A stretch of 64,000 nt of DNA from assembly GCA_943735955.1 (NCBI GenBank), contig OX030966.1, forward strand, positions 3,811,476-3,875,475, in the 5' to 3' direction. The DNA is from Piscicola geometra. Its lineage: Eukaryota > Annelida > Clitellata > Hirudinida > Piscicolidae. The position numbers and the translations under genes are program-made. Below, in pieces: positions 37,427-50,783 of this stretch. The notes under the pieces were generated by a model. The model worked only from the letters and a program-made list of their open reading frames with translations, ran no database searches and was not told the DNA's origin. How positions within the stretch are numbered: position 1 is the first letter of the stretch; each line of letters begins with the position of its first letter.

Positions 37427-38686
37427 CTAACTATCAGCTAGAAGACAGTCGCTTTTTAAAACATCCACTCTTTCACCATCACTTTCATCTCTCCCAACCA
37501 CCATTCCATCCCCACTTGCCTCTTCTCGCCCACCCTTCTTTCCACTTTCTGCAAACATCCTTTCTCCATCATCTCCTCCACCACCATCCTCAACTCCCTT
37601 CTGTCTCATATTCCCACAACCATCGTCATTCCCGCCCCCTATCCCATCATCCCCACCACCACCATCACCCCCATCTACCCTGTCTCCGTCATCCCCAACA
37701 TCACCATCTTCATCTCCTCCCACCAAATATCCCAAACCACATTGGATGAGTGTTTGGTTTAGATGTGTCAACAATGCCCCCTCTTTCTTCTTTGAGAGTC
37801 TTTTAACCTTCAACAATTTATTTGAATATTAATATTTTTGGTTTAAAGTATAATTTAAAAACATTTCTGGATATTTTATAATTATTTAATGACACTTTAT
37901 TTTTATTATTTCACAATTTTAATTAATTAATAATCTATTAAAGCTTCAAATTAGTCAACAACTACCATTCACACACACCCACTCCCACCTACCAACTCAC
38001 CTTCCATCCATTTGCAGCAGCCATCCTCCTCCTCATCATCCTCTTCTTAAAGGATGGAACCTCAGGAAAGTTGATGAACCGGAACTCCTTCTTGCCCATC
38101 TTGCCACCTTTCATGACGTAATTATTCTTTGTGTTTTCTTCTTTGCTGCCAATGGTGGCTGAGTCTTCTTCATCAAACGATTCCAAAATGGAGGGTAGCT
38201 TAGTTGCCAAAACAACAATTTCACTTGGGTTGTTGTTGTTTGTATCAATGTTAGTTGTAGTTGTTGTTTCGGTTGTGTTAGTAGTGGTAGTATTATTTGT
38301 GTTGCTAGTAGTAGTATCATTATTACAATTAGATGTATTCTTGGTAATTGACTTGGTGGTGTTACAAGTAGCAAAGGATTCAGTAGCAATGCAATCAGTA
38401 GTAGTATCATTAAAAGAGACAGTTGTAGATGTTGTGGTGGTGGTGGTGGTAGTAGCTGTGGCAGCTGGAGACAAGTTTTTATTTTCTTTTTCATTAGCAG
38501 GCAAACTTTTCCAGACAATAAACTTTTTTTTCTTTTTCTTTGATTTTCTGTTCTTTTTCTTATTATTGCATGTATTATTACTAATTTCCAAGCTATTTTT
38601 ATTTTGGTTGTTTATTGCAGAAGAGTTTGAATCATTGCTTATGAAAATATAAGAAGACCCAACTTTGTTTTCTTCTGTGCACACTC
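37427..38686 (-). CDS. Unrecognised gene, partial model (2 exons, 5' end not found)
   Basis: Exon A is 38686-38001. Its acceptor TCTTTCATACAG is good, it starts with two bases completing a codon, and its donor GGATGGAAG|GTGAGT is strong. Exon B is 37807-37427; the acceptor TTGTTGAAG is weak, phase 0 matches, and it ends in TAG. Together they give about 355 residues. Exon A holds a Lys-rich stretch (KKKNRKSKKKKKK), Asn/Thr-rich low complexity, then a compact conserved-looking end: EIVVLATKLPSILESFDEED, then KKEFRFINFPEVPSFKKR and MMRRRMAAANGWK. Exon B begins VKRLSKKKEGALLTHLNQTL and becomes Gly/Asp-rich. I do not recognise the family. The basic tracts would fit a nuclear protein. There is no ATG at the head of exon A, so at least one upstream exon is needed, either within 38.7-39.6 kb or further away across RRP9. 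Confidence 0.45.
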
Positions 38687-39670
38687 CTGTATGAAAGAAT
38701 AAGAAAGTCAAAAATAATTATAATTATATTTTCTGTTTAGAAATATTCTATAAAAGGAATTTAAAATAAAAGTGTAAAAACTTATATGATTTTTTTATTG
38801 AAAATAAAAACATAATTGTATTACATTTGTGAAATTAATTAAAAATTGTAAAAAAAGCTTAATTGTTTTTGGTAAAAAATTGTAAACGAAACTTGTGTTG
38901 TTTTGCACATACGCTATCCTTTGATTGAAGGTTATGGTAACGTTTGTGAAAAATAAGAAATGTCACATTTGAGAAAGAGAACAAATCTAATAAGTTTAGA
39001 ATTTCAAAGCTTTTTGGTCTTGAAAACGTTATGCAATGTAAGAAAATGTTGGCGTCTGAGCCGCTAGATTTTTCCAGCTTTGAAAAATACTAGCTGCTCC
39101 ATGAGCCTGGCTCCGCATTGCGGAGTTCCCAAGCCTGTTAATTAGGATCAAATTAACAAATACCCTATTTAATGGCTCAGTAATTTAATTTACTTTTTGA
39201 TTTTATCTCTGTCAATTCACACTCTAATTTTGACACGTTCTTTTTTCTTTTCAAAACCTCCATAGTACTTTTCACCAATAATGTCTTGGCTGAAGATTCA
39301 AAAATCAAAAACAGGATAAAATAGATTTTTATACTTTAAAAACCAACTGATTTAGATTAATAGGAAATGTACAGTTAAAATTCAAAAAGTTTATAAAATA
39401 TGTGGATTGAAAACTGAAACCAAATTATTAAACCTCATTATTTAACATCGTGAATGCTATCCATTGAATACAATATAAATTAATATATTATAAATATAGT
39501 AATATTACAATAAAATATACAAAATTATTTTTGTTCAACAGATGTATAATGATAAAGTTTGATCCCAAAAAAACTTTGATTAAATAATTTTTATATTATC
39601 GTTCTCTAATATTTTCAAACATTAAAATCTATTGAAAATTAAATTTCTTAATTGTTCTATTTAATTTAAA
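38687..39670. other. Region between the unrecognised minus-strand gene and RRP9
   Basis: AT-rich apart from a GC-richer patch at about 39045-39135 that contains the small inverted repeat CTCCGCATTGCGGAG (39108-39124 area). No exon is convincing. The RRP9 promoter and possibly the 5' exon of the minus-strand gene should be here. Confidence 0.4.
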
Positions 39671-42600
39671 ATGTCTTTCATGCGAAATAAAGGTAAGAAA
39701 GAGTCAAATTTGACTGGAAAAAAGAAAAGAAAAGAGGTATTGATAGAGTTTTCACGTGTTCTCTAAAGATATTATTTGATTTTACTAAATTCGTGTTCAA
39801 ATTCGTACAAAAATATTACTTTTTAGATTAAATGTTTGAATTTTAAACTCCAAAAATATCATTTAATTAATATTTTTTCAATAAACAGAAAGAGCAGTTA
39901 AAGCCCACAAAAAGTAAAGTTCCTAAGATTCTCGATGGAGACATCACGAGTGACTCCGAAGATGAGAGGTTCAATCTTAACTGTTTTTCAACCCTATCAT
40001 CATTATCATCATCAGCATTTCAATCCTATAATAATTCAATTGAAATTAAATTTTTTTCATAAATTATAATCATCTGATTAACATTATTATATCTTCACCC
40101 CACATACTTTTTCCAAATCTACAAAATTTCAGCCAAAAGCATGTATTACAACTCCAGCTTTTGTTCACTTTCCCCTCCCCCCCAGGAATGAAGGAGCACA
40201 CAGTGACTCAGAGCATGAGATGGAGACTGCGAATGAGAAAAGAACACGGCTCGCCAAGGAGATGCTGCAGAAGATTAAAGAGAAAGGTGGTGGTGGTTAT
40301 AATTTTGGTTGTGGTGATGATTCTAATGGTGGATGTAGATATGGTAGTAGTGGTTGTAGTCGGAGTCATGGTGGTAGTTTTAATGGCTGTGTAAGTTTAT
40401 TGAGAATTAAATAATTTGAGGATTGAACTAATTGACATCTGCTATATGGTGATGATGTTGATGATGAAACAGTTTCTGACAAGCATGAAGACGTCTCAAG
40501 CTACTTGAAGAATGAACTGGTAATTCTCAATATTAAATATTTAAATCTTCAATTTAAGTTAAAGTGTTCAACTCTACAGCTAATGATTGCTATTATTGAG
40601 GTTAATATTTTCATATTTATAGCTGGAAAAGACAGGCAGAGCATTTCACGAAATAGCTGACGAGGTTGATTGCATTGACATAATAATGTATGCATACTTA
40701 TATGTATGCATATTCATGGATCGATAATTAGATGGATGAATATATTCACTAATTCGTTCATCCTCATTAATTCAATGATTTTTCTCATTTCATCAACCAT
40801 CCAGTTTGAAGCACCATCTCATGAAAAACTAAAGTTTGGCACGTGGGGGAGGTTGAAGTCAGTGACGTGTGTCGTCGTAACCAATGACAACAAACTCGTA
40901 ATTTCCGCATCAAAAGATGGCACTATTGTCAAATGTAGGTGATTTTTACTTCAACAATAGTAGTTTTTTATCGGTTAACTTTTACATCTATCTATTTTGT
41001 TATATAAATTAAATTTCTTAATAACTTAAACACTAATTTATAGAGTGACCACCAATTATATCACCCATTTCCTCGCTGCCAAATCAAATCATCAATTCGT
41101 GCACCACCAAATCGAATCAAGTCACCCACTCCTCCTCTCCTGTCACAGGGTCTTTACCAGATTGCGTCAAAGTGGCCGTTATAAAAAAGGGTGAAAATCC
41201 CAAAAAGACAAAGTCAAAAAGTGCAACAACAACAGCCGCAACGACAACAACAACCAACAAGTCTCACTTTGGTTCCGTCAACGCCCTGGCCGTCACTTCT
41301 GACAGTAAATACCTGGTAAGTGGTGATGATGATGATTATTATTATGATGATGATGATGAAAATGGGGATGAGGAAGAGTTTGAGGACTGGTTCAAATATT
41401 TAAATTTAGTCTAAATAAATTAATCTACCATCTTTCATTTATTTCATGCATCGCATCTTTCTCTCATTCAATCTTCCCTCCCACCACTACTATTATCCAT
41501 TCCATCCAAACCACCCACAGGCGTCTGGAGGGGAGGACAGGGTGGTGAATGTGTGGGATGTCGAGTCGTTTAAGCACGTCCATCAGTTTGCTGGCCACCG
41601 AAATGCCGTCATGGTGAGTGCTTTGATGATGGCGTCCTTTGGAGGGTTCCTTCAACATCTGAATCTTTCTCATCCTCACCACCTTCATTCTTTCACCCTT
41701 GTTCATCCCCACCCAACTATCATTCCTTCCATCATGGCCGATTCCCGACATCATCTCCCTCCCTCCCACCAACACCCCTCCTCCAGTCTCTCACCTTCCA
41801 GCAAGGCAGTCACATTCTATACAGTGGTTCGAAGGACCGTAGCATCAAGCTATGGAATCTCAACGAAATGGCCTATATGGAGACGCTGTGAGTGGGTGGT
41901 GGACAGGGAGTTTAGTGAGGATGGGGTGATGGGGAATGGTGGGTTTTGGAAGGAAAGAGGGTGGTGAGTGGTGGGTTTGGGAAGAGAAAGAGGAAGTGGT
42001 TTGATGGTGGAGAATGGCTGATGAGGCAGATGGATGCGTGGGACGGAGAGTGTAAATGACGAGGGAGAAGAGGAGAGGAGTTGAACAGTAATGAAACAAT
42101 GGGTTAATGCTGGCGAGATCATACAAAATGTTTTCCTCAAACCCTCATTTATCTCTCCCGATCCCACAAAACCCTACCCCCCTCTAAGCCCTCCCCTCTT
42201 TCTTTTTCCATCCCCTACTTACCTTTCTCCCTCCCAGATGGGGTCACGAAGACCAAATCTCTTGCATGGACGCCCTGTGGCAGGAGAGGGTGTTGAGTGG
42301 CGGCGGCAGGGATGGCTCGGTGCGGGTGTGGAAAGTTCCTGAAGAATCCCACCTGGTCTTCCAGGCTCCATCGTTAGGGGGGACAGGGGGTGTTTGGCGG
42401 GTGGGTGGGAGAGGAATGGAGTGGGTTTAAAAAAAATCGTAGTTTGAATTTTATGTTATTTCATTAAAAGTCAATAATATTTTTTTTCTCTTGGTTATTC
42501 AGGGGCTGCATTGACTGCGTTGCATACGTCGACACCAAACACTTTGTGTCAGCCTCCAATGAAAAGTAAGCATTAGAATAATATAAATAATAAGTTTAGT

Positions 42601-44415
42601 TTTTTTAAACCTTTATAAAATCAATTTATGAATTTAATTTAGCTTTTAACCACATTATACCTTGTTATTTTTAATTAGCATTATTTTCGAATTAACCTTA
42701 TAAGCTTATTTTTTTATTTTTAATATTTATATATTTTTAATAAAAATTATTACCACAAGTAATATAACTTATTTTTATTTATTTTTTCTTATGAATTGAT
42801 TACTGCTCACCCATAGTAAATTGGCACTCTGGTCGACGGATAAGAAGAAACCACTGTTCACTCTCAATAATGCTCATCACACCAACAACAATAATAATAA
42901 TGATGATGATAATGATGAGGAAAATAATAATAAGGAAGGCTCAACAGACACACAGACAGTAATACAGAATAATACAAGCAAAAGTATAGAAAGCCATACA
43001 GACCACGACATGGAAGACAACACAGGAACACGCACACATTCAAACACACATCACATAGACACCTGGAAGCATACGAATGGACATACAACCAATGACTCAT
43101 CCACACACACATCCACACACACATCCAAACACACAGACACACACAAAATCTTCACAAGCCAATCAGAACTGACAGAGCAATGGATATCGTGTATAGGCAC
43201 TCTTAGACACTCTAATCTGTTGGCATCAGGTAGGAGGTGGTTTGGTAGCCTGGTAGTGGTGCTTTGTGGTGGGTGAATGGGTGGTTTGGTGGTGGGTGGT
43301 AGTGGTGCTTTGTGGTGGGTGAATGGGTGGTTTTGTGGTGGGTGGTAGTGGTGCTTGTGGTGGGTGGTTTGGTGGTGGGTGGTAGTGGTGCTTTGTGATG
43401 GGTGGGTGGTAGTGTGGTAGCAGAGGGTGTTTGATGTTTGGTGTGTAGAAAGAATAGTTTTTTTATACTTTTATCAAAACTAATGTTTCTATTTATCACC
43501 ACATTGACCATTTCATCATCAGCACCACTTCATCATCATCATCACAATCAGTACCACTATAATCACCACCATCATCATCATCATCATCACCACCATCATC
43601 ATCATCATGACCACGCAGGCAGCAGGGATGGCTATTTGAGGTTCTGGAAGATCAGCACTGGCTTCAAGTGCATCCTTCCCCTCTTCGCTGTTCCCTTGGT
43701 GCTTCATTATTATTATTATTGTTAATATCCTATTATTATTATTAATAATTTTATTGTTGTTATTAAAAAAATATTTACTCGTTCTATTATTATTGTTTAT
43801 TAGTATTATCTATTTTTTTATCAAACATGAAAATGGCTCAATACTGTGGGGTTTTTAATTGGGATTATTTGACACCATCATATCCATCCCCACCATCATC
43901 ATTATCATCCCCACCACCATCATCACCATCATCATCAGAAGGGCTTTATAAACTCAGTGAGGTTTTCCGAGGATGGTTCTTTCGTGGTGGTTGCCGTGGG
44001 TCAGGAACATCGGCTGGGAAGGTGAGTGGGGGAGGGATGGTTGTGGATGGTTCTGGGTGGAGTTGGGGGGTTGGGAGAGTTATCTTTCGGGGGGTGTATA
44101 GGATGGTTATTTGGGGAGAGGGGGGGTTATAGCTTTTTTTGTGGTTGAATAATTGGGGAGGATAATTGGTGGGTGGGTGGTTAAATGATCAGGGAGATTT
44201 GAGAAATTTTGTGAATTTTCTGCTCTTTAGTAGATATTAAATCCGTCAAGGCTCCAAGAAGGATCATCATCACTACCACCATCATATCATCATCATCACT
44301 ACCACCATCATATCATCATCATCACAGATGGTTTAGGACTGATAAATCTGTCAAGAACTGCATATGTGTGATACCTTTAGTGAAGAAGAAAAAGGAAGAA
44401 TTGGATGAGAAATGA
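39671..44415 (+). CDS. RRP9: U3 small nucleolar RNA-interacting protein 2 / RRP9 (15 exons)
   Basis: Exons: 39671-39736, 39889-39968, 40186-40286, 40473-40519, 40623-40664, 40805-40934, 41149-41315, 41521-41613, 41787-41887, 42238-42372, 42503-42565, 42817-43229, 43619-43698, 43939-44021, 44328-44415. Phases agree; about 562 aa. RRP9 (U3-55K) is the WD40 protein that binds the U3 snoRNA box B/C motif in the nucleolus and is needed for 18S rRNA processing. After a Lys-rich, acidic N-terminus come ENEKRTRLAKEML-like sequence (ANEKRTRLAKEMLQKI), then WD repeats: VTCVVVTNDNKLVISASKDG, SGGEDRVVNVWDVESFKHVH, YSGSKDRSIKLWNLNEMAY, GGGRDGSVRVWKVPEESHLV, GCIDCVAYVDTKHFVSASNE, SGSRDGYLRFWKISTGFK, and the hallmark VAVGQEHRLGRWFRT with a basic C-terminus. 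An Asn/Thr/His-rich insertion of about 100 residues lies between WD blades at about 42880-43145. The ends of exons 5 and 10 are chosen for phase and alignment. AATAAA at 44472. Confidence 0.94.
43230..43425. repeat. About 45-bp G/T-rich minisatellite in an RRP9 intron
   Basis: Three to four copies of a unit containing GGTGGGTGGTAGTGGTGCTT and GTGGTGGGTGAATGGGTGGT directly follow the donor at 43229. The degenerate copies differ in length. Confidence 0.75.
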
Positions 44416-44872
44416 TTAGATTGTTAATACAAATTCTTTATCATTATTATTTTATTTAGTTACTATATCGCAATAAATCGTGTTATAACTATAATTTAAT
44501 TTAATTTAATTAAAGCTGGAATTAAAGTGAGTCCACTCTTTTCTTTCCCTGTGATTATAATCACAAAATAGCAAGATATAGCCCCTGATGGAACAGCCAA
44601 AAGTATAAAAAGAATGAATTGATCTTTACAGTTTTTTTAACTTGTCCAAAACATGATCAAATTGTAAAATATAAAAAAATGCTAATGATGTGTTAGTAGA
44701 AAGGCAAGAAAGTTTTTTAAATGCAAATTTTTGAGCTTTTTTAAAATTCATATAAAAACTCAACTATCCAGACTAAATCTGTACTGCAATGTAACTCATC
44801 TAAATTCATTCAGCATTGTAACATACCATTATTTACTCCAAGAAATTACAACTGATCATAAAACTTGACAAG
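44416..44872. terminator. Tail-to-tail region, RRP9 and small membrane protein gene
   Basis: A 457-bp spacer lies between two convergent stop codons. AATAAA at 44472-44477 serves RRP9. The remainder is AT-rich with no exon. Confidence 0.5.
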
Positions 44873-45739
44873 TTACATTGCATTGTTATAAACTCCTGCA
44901 CCAATGGTTCCTAAAGAAAGTCCAAAGAGGGATCCGAGGATGGGGCAAGAACGTAAGAGGAGAGGAAAGATGGCCATGCCTCCAAGTGCCCCCACGTACG
45001 CACCCCTGTCTACCCTTACCTGTTTTGGTGGTGATGTTGATGATAATGGTGATGAATATAATGATGATAATGAGTGATTTTAAGAAGTTTTTTTAAGTCT
45101 AAAAATTGAATGTAAAAATGAGAAAAGTGGGGAAGTGTCAAGTAAACTTAAGTGAAATAACTCTTTTATGAGTGAAATAAACTTAATTACTTATTAACTC
45201 TATAACGTCGAAACTGTGCAGCAAATACCTGGTTATGATTGTGGCGCAGTCTGAAGCATCGGTCGTAGAAAGCATCCTCAGATTCAATCTTTCTCATCCT
45301 GCCCCATGTCATCAACGGACCCAGTACCACGCCAACCATTGCACCCCTCCTTCCCAGTCTATGCATGAAGTTGAATCATTTTGGAACTATATTTTTCTTT
45401 TTTTATTATAGCAATTTAGCAATTATATCATTGAAGCATTTTTATTTGAAATATAATAATAAATAAATAAATAAAGTTAAATATTAAAAAATTATTATTA
45501 TTATTATTATTATAAGGTCACTACCTTGATGACGCCTTCATTACACCAGCGATGCTTCTGGTCTCTTTCTTGAAGGCTGCCACTAATGGGCCCAAAAGCA
45601 TCACTGACGGAACCACCATGAACTCCACGCATTTGGTGGTCACATGCATTGTTAGTTCCAGTTTCGGATAAGCAATCGTTTTAAGTTCTTCTTCACCGAC
45701 TTTCATTCCACTCATGTTTTTCAGCCAAGTAAAAGACAT
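44873..45739 (-). CDS. Small multipass glycine-rich membrane protein, possibly DUF1757-like (3 exons)
   Basis: Exons (minus): 45739-45525, 45349-45229, 45019-44873. Phases agree; 160 aa. It begins MSFTWLKNMSGMKVGEEELK. About four hydrophobic, glycine-containing segments follow: around residues 38-56 (FMVVPSVMLLGPLVAAF), 74-88 (GAMVGVVLGPLMTW), after VRVDRG (GAYVGALGGMAIFPLLL), and a last one (ILGSLFGLSLGTIGAGVYN). Between the second and third lies the distinctive soluble stretch MRKIESEDAFYDRCFRLRHN. This pattern resembles what I remember of DUF1757-type proteins, and the glycine spacing also recalls Tim17/Tim23 relatives. Neither link can be confirmed here. The exon 2 acceptor (ACTGGGAAG) is weak, and moving it three bases would remove one Arg. 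Function unknown; integral membrane by composition. Confidence 0.75.
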
Positions 45740-47249
45740 ATTTGAATTTTATTTATTTATATTTTTATAAAGATATATTTAATATCTAGTTCTATAAACT
45801 AAGAAATTATTTAAGGATAATTTCTCCGACAATGTACTAGGAAGGGATTAGTAGTAATACTTTATTATGGATTGTTATTGACTTTATTAGAGATTATTAT
45901 AGACTTTTATAGATCATTATGAACTTATTAGGAACCATTGAGATTAAATGCAAACCAAACTTTATTTAAAATATTATATATAACTGAATACAATACTGAT
46001 CTTTTTTGAAGTATAAAATAATTTCTTACAATCTGAGAAAAAAAAATTTTTTCCTCTAAATATTACAATTAATATACTTCGATTCCGAAATCTGACGTAA
46101 CTAAAGTCAATTTTTAGATCTAGGTTTAACTTTGTTCAAAGTCTGACATTAGTGATATTCTTTGAATTACATTTTGAGCTTTTAAACAGTTTTAGTAATG
46201 CATCGTGGTTTTGTTTTCTAGCATTTCTGAAGAATTATGAGGTAATAGATATTCAATAGTCTTTGAAATATTATATATGTGCTTAAAATTACTTTGTCAT
46301 TTATAATGACTTGGTTAAAATAATTTTTATATATATTTTAATCTCAAATTTCATATATATTCTCTTTAAAAGGTTTGATGCTTTGATTTGGGTGAACCTA
46401 TGACCGAATTTAAAGTTTAAGATAACCTTTCAATTACAATGTAATTATTACACTTACAGTCACATGAGTCATTATCTTCCTAGATAGAGCACCCAGGCGT
46501 CAATAAAAGCTCTTCGCGCTCATTTAAATGTTTCACTTTCAAGATAGGTTAATAAAGAATTTGTTACAATATATATATATATTTGTAGCAGCATAAATCT
46601 TGATTACATTACATTGTAATGATTACAAAGTAATAAGGTAAAATTATATAATGCAATATCTAGAGAATTTAATTAGTTCTTTTAAAATTATTAAAAAATT
46701 AGTTAACATTTTTTAATTCTTTTCTAATTGTTTTTTGAATCAGTGTACATCTACACTTGATTACATTTCCAAAGCTTTCACCATATTCATGGGCTGTTCC
46801 TTTAATGCATCCTTCCAACTTACTGTTTATAACTTTATCCTGCTTTACTTAGATCTCATAAAGTCTTAAACTCAATCATCACCACCAACATCACCAAGGT
46901 CTTTCTCGAACAAGCTCTTCAAGCCTATGAACCACGCAAACGCCTTGATGTCCTTGCAGAACCACCACCTCAAACACTCATCGTTCACCACTGAACATTT
47001 CAACATACAACTCCCATTTACCTCAAGGAATAAACACTTGTTTAGCAAACAGAGCAGAAGCTCCAATATCAATAAACAATACATCTTGAATTGTGTAGAC
47101 AATAATATATGGATTTTGCACTAAATAGATTTTCTATCCCTCATTGCTCCTAGTTAAGTTTTTAACTCCCTTTTAGGTGCTTTTATCTCTTGATTATCTG
47201 AATTGTTGAAACATTTGATTATATAAAGTCTTCTGGCCAAGAATTGAAA
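45740..47249. other. Divergent intergenic region upstream of the transporter gene
   Basis: A 1.5-kb AT-rich stretch lies between the divergent membrane-protein gene and the transporter. A short palindrome, TTACATTACATTGTAATGATTA, is near 46605 (core TACATTGTA), and an AT dinucleotide run is near 46570. A short minus-strand frame at 46872-47084 has a hydrophobic start but no supporting evidence. No exon is annotated. Confidence 0.45.
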
Positions 47250-50200
47250 ATGCATCAGGAAGATGTGCAGAAGAAGCTACTGCTGGAAGCAAGCAAGCAA
47301 AACGGAAAAGTTCAAACCAGAACCACCATCACCACTTCATCATCTCCACAACTTCAAAACGCCATCCCATCCTCCACCACTTCACGCCAACATCCCTCAA
47401 CCACTACTCCTGCAGCCCAGAAACAGCTCACTAATGCCACACCTTCCCACCAAACAATTGACAAAAAGATTACTCAAACTCCACCAAACAACAATCTCAC
47501 AAAAACACCATCCCTCACAGCTATCAAACAAACCAACGCATCTCTCCTAGCCCCACTCATTCTCCCAAATCACTCATCAACCTCCTCTTCCTCCTCTTCA
47601 TCATCATCATCTTCTGATGACGACGAGCCCCTAGACGGGGGGTGGGGCTGGGTGGTGGTGTTTGCGTCGTTTGTGGCCCACATTATTGCTGACGGCTGCT
47701 GCTACAGTGCAGGCATTCTACTGGTCGAGTGGTTGCAGGTGTTTGAGGAGTCGAAGGCTCACACGTCGTGGGTACCGGCCCTCTTTGTCTCCCTGCACGC
47801 CATCTTTGGACCAAGTGCGTACAATTGAATTTCTATTATTAATATTTAACGAGGGGGTTCGCACGAAAAATAGCTTTAACATTTAATAGATTTTGCAAGC
47901 CCCCTTTGAAACCAAAAAAAGCATAATTGATTAAGAACTGAATCTTTCTGATCAAAGCTTGCACCCGATAATAAGACATATACTTAGTTTTTTATGTTAC
48001 AAGTGTTTGTTTCATATGGAGTACCTTCTATGACACAAGACGCACATTTCTATCCATGAAATTGTAATTTATTTTTATGTCATTATCGATCTTATCGGCA
48101 AACTGTTGCAGCTAAGTCATAATTGTTCAAATTTATTTCGAAAATTGTTCTAGTACTACTGAAATTTTGTTTTCATGAAAAATCAAGGATTTAAATGGTG
48201 AAATTTAGCAGACGATTTAAAAATTCAGCATACTATATAAGACGGTCTGGGCATGGGTCGCAGTTTTCAAAAAGTGTGTCTTAAACCTGAAAAAGACGGT
48301 CATAACAATTAAAAGCATTTTCATTTATATTATCATCACTATTATATATCATCATCTTTATATTATTTTTATTTTTATCAAAGGCCCATGAACTTTGAAA
48401 TCAGAAATTATCTTTAAATACTCTGTGAATACTATATGGTGATGATAATGATAGTGAGGCTGATTGTCAAATGATGGGGATGATGGTGGTGATGATGAAG
48501 AGGAGGAGGAGGATGAGGACAATGATGATAATGGTGGTGATATCAAATAGCTAATGGATTTAGATGGACCAGGACTAATGAGGTGTCGGTGGAGTTTTAA
48601 TTGACTTAATTAGGTTTCAATTTCGTTGCTCTTTGTATTTAGATGCTGTCTTTGTATCTGCTGAGGGAACAATGCTTGTGGTGCTGATGATGATTGAGTA
48701 GTGCTGATGATTGTGGAGCGGTGTTAATGATTGAGTGGTGCTGATGATGATGTTAACATCAATGATCTAAAAACGTAATATATTATTTAATTTTTATATA
48801 ATTCGTTAATAAAAATGCTGAGAGCTTGATCGTACTTTGAAACTGTCCCACTTTCAGAATATATGGCGCGTTTAATAGCAAGACTGAAAATAATTTATAT
48901 ATATATAATTGTAACATTAATTTTCGTTATAATATTTAAATAAATAAATATATATATATATATTAAATAAATTACTGTGTTTATCAAAAGTGTGTTAAAG
49001 GCTTGTGCAGGCATATTTATGATTTAAAGAGCTTTATTGAACATTTCAACAAACATGTCATCTTTTCATTGATTTTTTCTATTATTCACCCATGTCAATT
49101 ATGATTCTGCTCATCATCACTATCATCATCCCATCACCATCATCCTTATATTTTGACAATCCGCCTCACAATCATCATCATCTTTATATAGTACCAAATA
49201 TTTATAAAAGTATTCAAAGATAAGTTTATCATAACCATCGTCATCATTTTCACTCTTCACAGCCACTCCCACCCCCAACCACCCCCACAACCGCTCCTAC
49301 AACCACCCTCATCTAACCCACACCCCCTTCACCCCAGTAAGCAGCATTTGCACCAACAAGTTCGGCTGCAGGGTGACCACGATAGCAGGCGGCCTCATAG
49401 CCTCCCTGGGCTGCGTCCTTTCCACCTTCGCAACCACCGTCAACCAGCTATGCGTCACTTTTGGTCTGATCGCTGGCTTTGGCCTGTCGTTGGTCTACGT
49501 TCCCGTGGTGGTTGTGGTGGCCTTCTATTTTGAGAAGAAGCGTGCTTTTGCCACTGGTGGGTGGGTGTTTGTGGGTGGGAAGAGGCTGGCTGGGACGACT
49601 GGTGGTTGGTGGGTGTACGTCGGAAAGATTGATTGGTGTCTTGCAGGTTTGCTTAGTTATATTTGAAATGCATGAAAATAACGGTTTCATCTCAAAGCCT
49701 CACAAACACTGAAACAAACAGGCATCGCGGTGGCTGGCTCTGGCGTAGGTGGTTTTGTGTTTCCCGTGCTGGTGGAACTGCTGATTAAGTGGTACACGTG
49801 GAGGGGCGCAGTCTTGATCATGGGTGGAATCCTACTCAACATCGTTCTGTGTGGAGCCCTCTTCAGACCCCTGGTCTCCTTCAAGGAACAACGCAAGCAC
49901 AAGAAGTACTTGCAGTCGCTACACAGGTGGCTGGGTGGTGTTGTGGTTGGTCGAGATTTTGTTTTTATCTTAAGGAGGTCGCTTCAAGTGCAACCCGTGT
50001 CTACAAATTATTGTCTATAAGCCATATGTGCTTAAGAGAAAGTGTGCATTGTCAAGGGAAATGCAGCAAGTTAGGTTACTCGCCACTATATCAATGATAA
50101 ATATTTCTCAATTTCGGCCGTGAATAATAAGGAATATTTATTCGGAAAAAAATCCTATTTTACTTTCTTCTAAAAAAAACTTTATTAAAAAACATTTTCG

Positions 50201-50690
50201 CAATTATTCCCCAGGTTCTCAAGGGCATCATCGTGCCGCGAGGAGATCGACCAGAACGGCGTTTGCGACCACCCGCCCGGTGAAGAGGTCGACTGCGTCT
50301 TTTGCCAGCAGAACCGGGCGGACACTCCGCCAGTGACGCGGTCTCTGCAGCTGCTGCCCACCTTCATTGACTTCGACGATGTGTTCAAGCAGTACAGCGA
50401 GTTCAGCGGTAAGAGGAAGAATTCGGCGTGTCTATCGCAGGTTTTGAATGCTACTACTGCTGCCTCGTCGTCTGCGCATAAGGAGAAAAAGGTGGTGGTT
50501 TTGATGGTGGTTTTTGGTGGGTTTGGGGTTGTTTGGGAGGTTTTTTAGATTTTTGTTTGTTTGGTTGTTTTTTACGTATGATATTGTGTGTGTATGTGAG
50601 GGTGTATTTGTACCTTTACCTTGATACAATGCTGATAGACACCAGATACATTAACCTTTAGTCACACAAAAATATATAATAAGTTGTTTG

Positions 50691-50783
<93 letters not shown>

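Noticed and set aside
46872..47102. Minus-strand frame with a hydrophobic start and several cysteines (MYCLLILELLLCLL...), possible secreted peptide
   Set aside because: The longer version needs a TTG start. The ATG-initiated 70-residue version has no matching exons, no clear polyadenylation signal and lies in the transporter's upstream region. Chance is more likely without transcript evidence.
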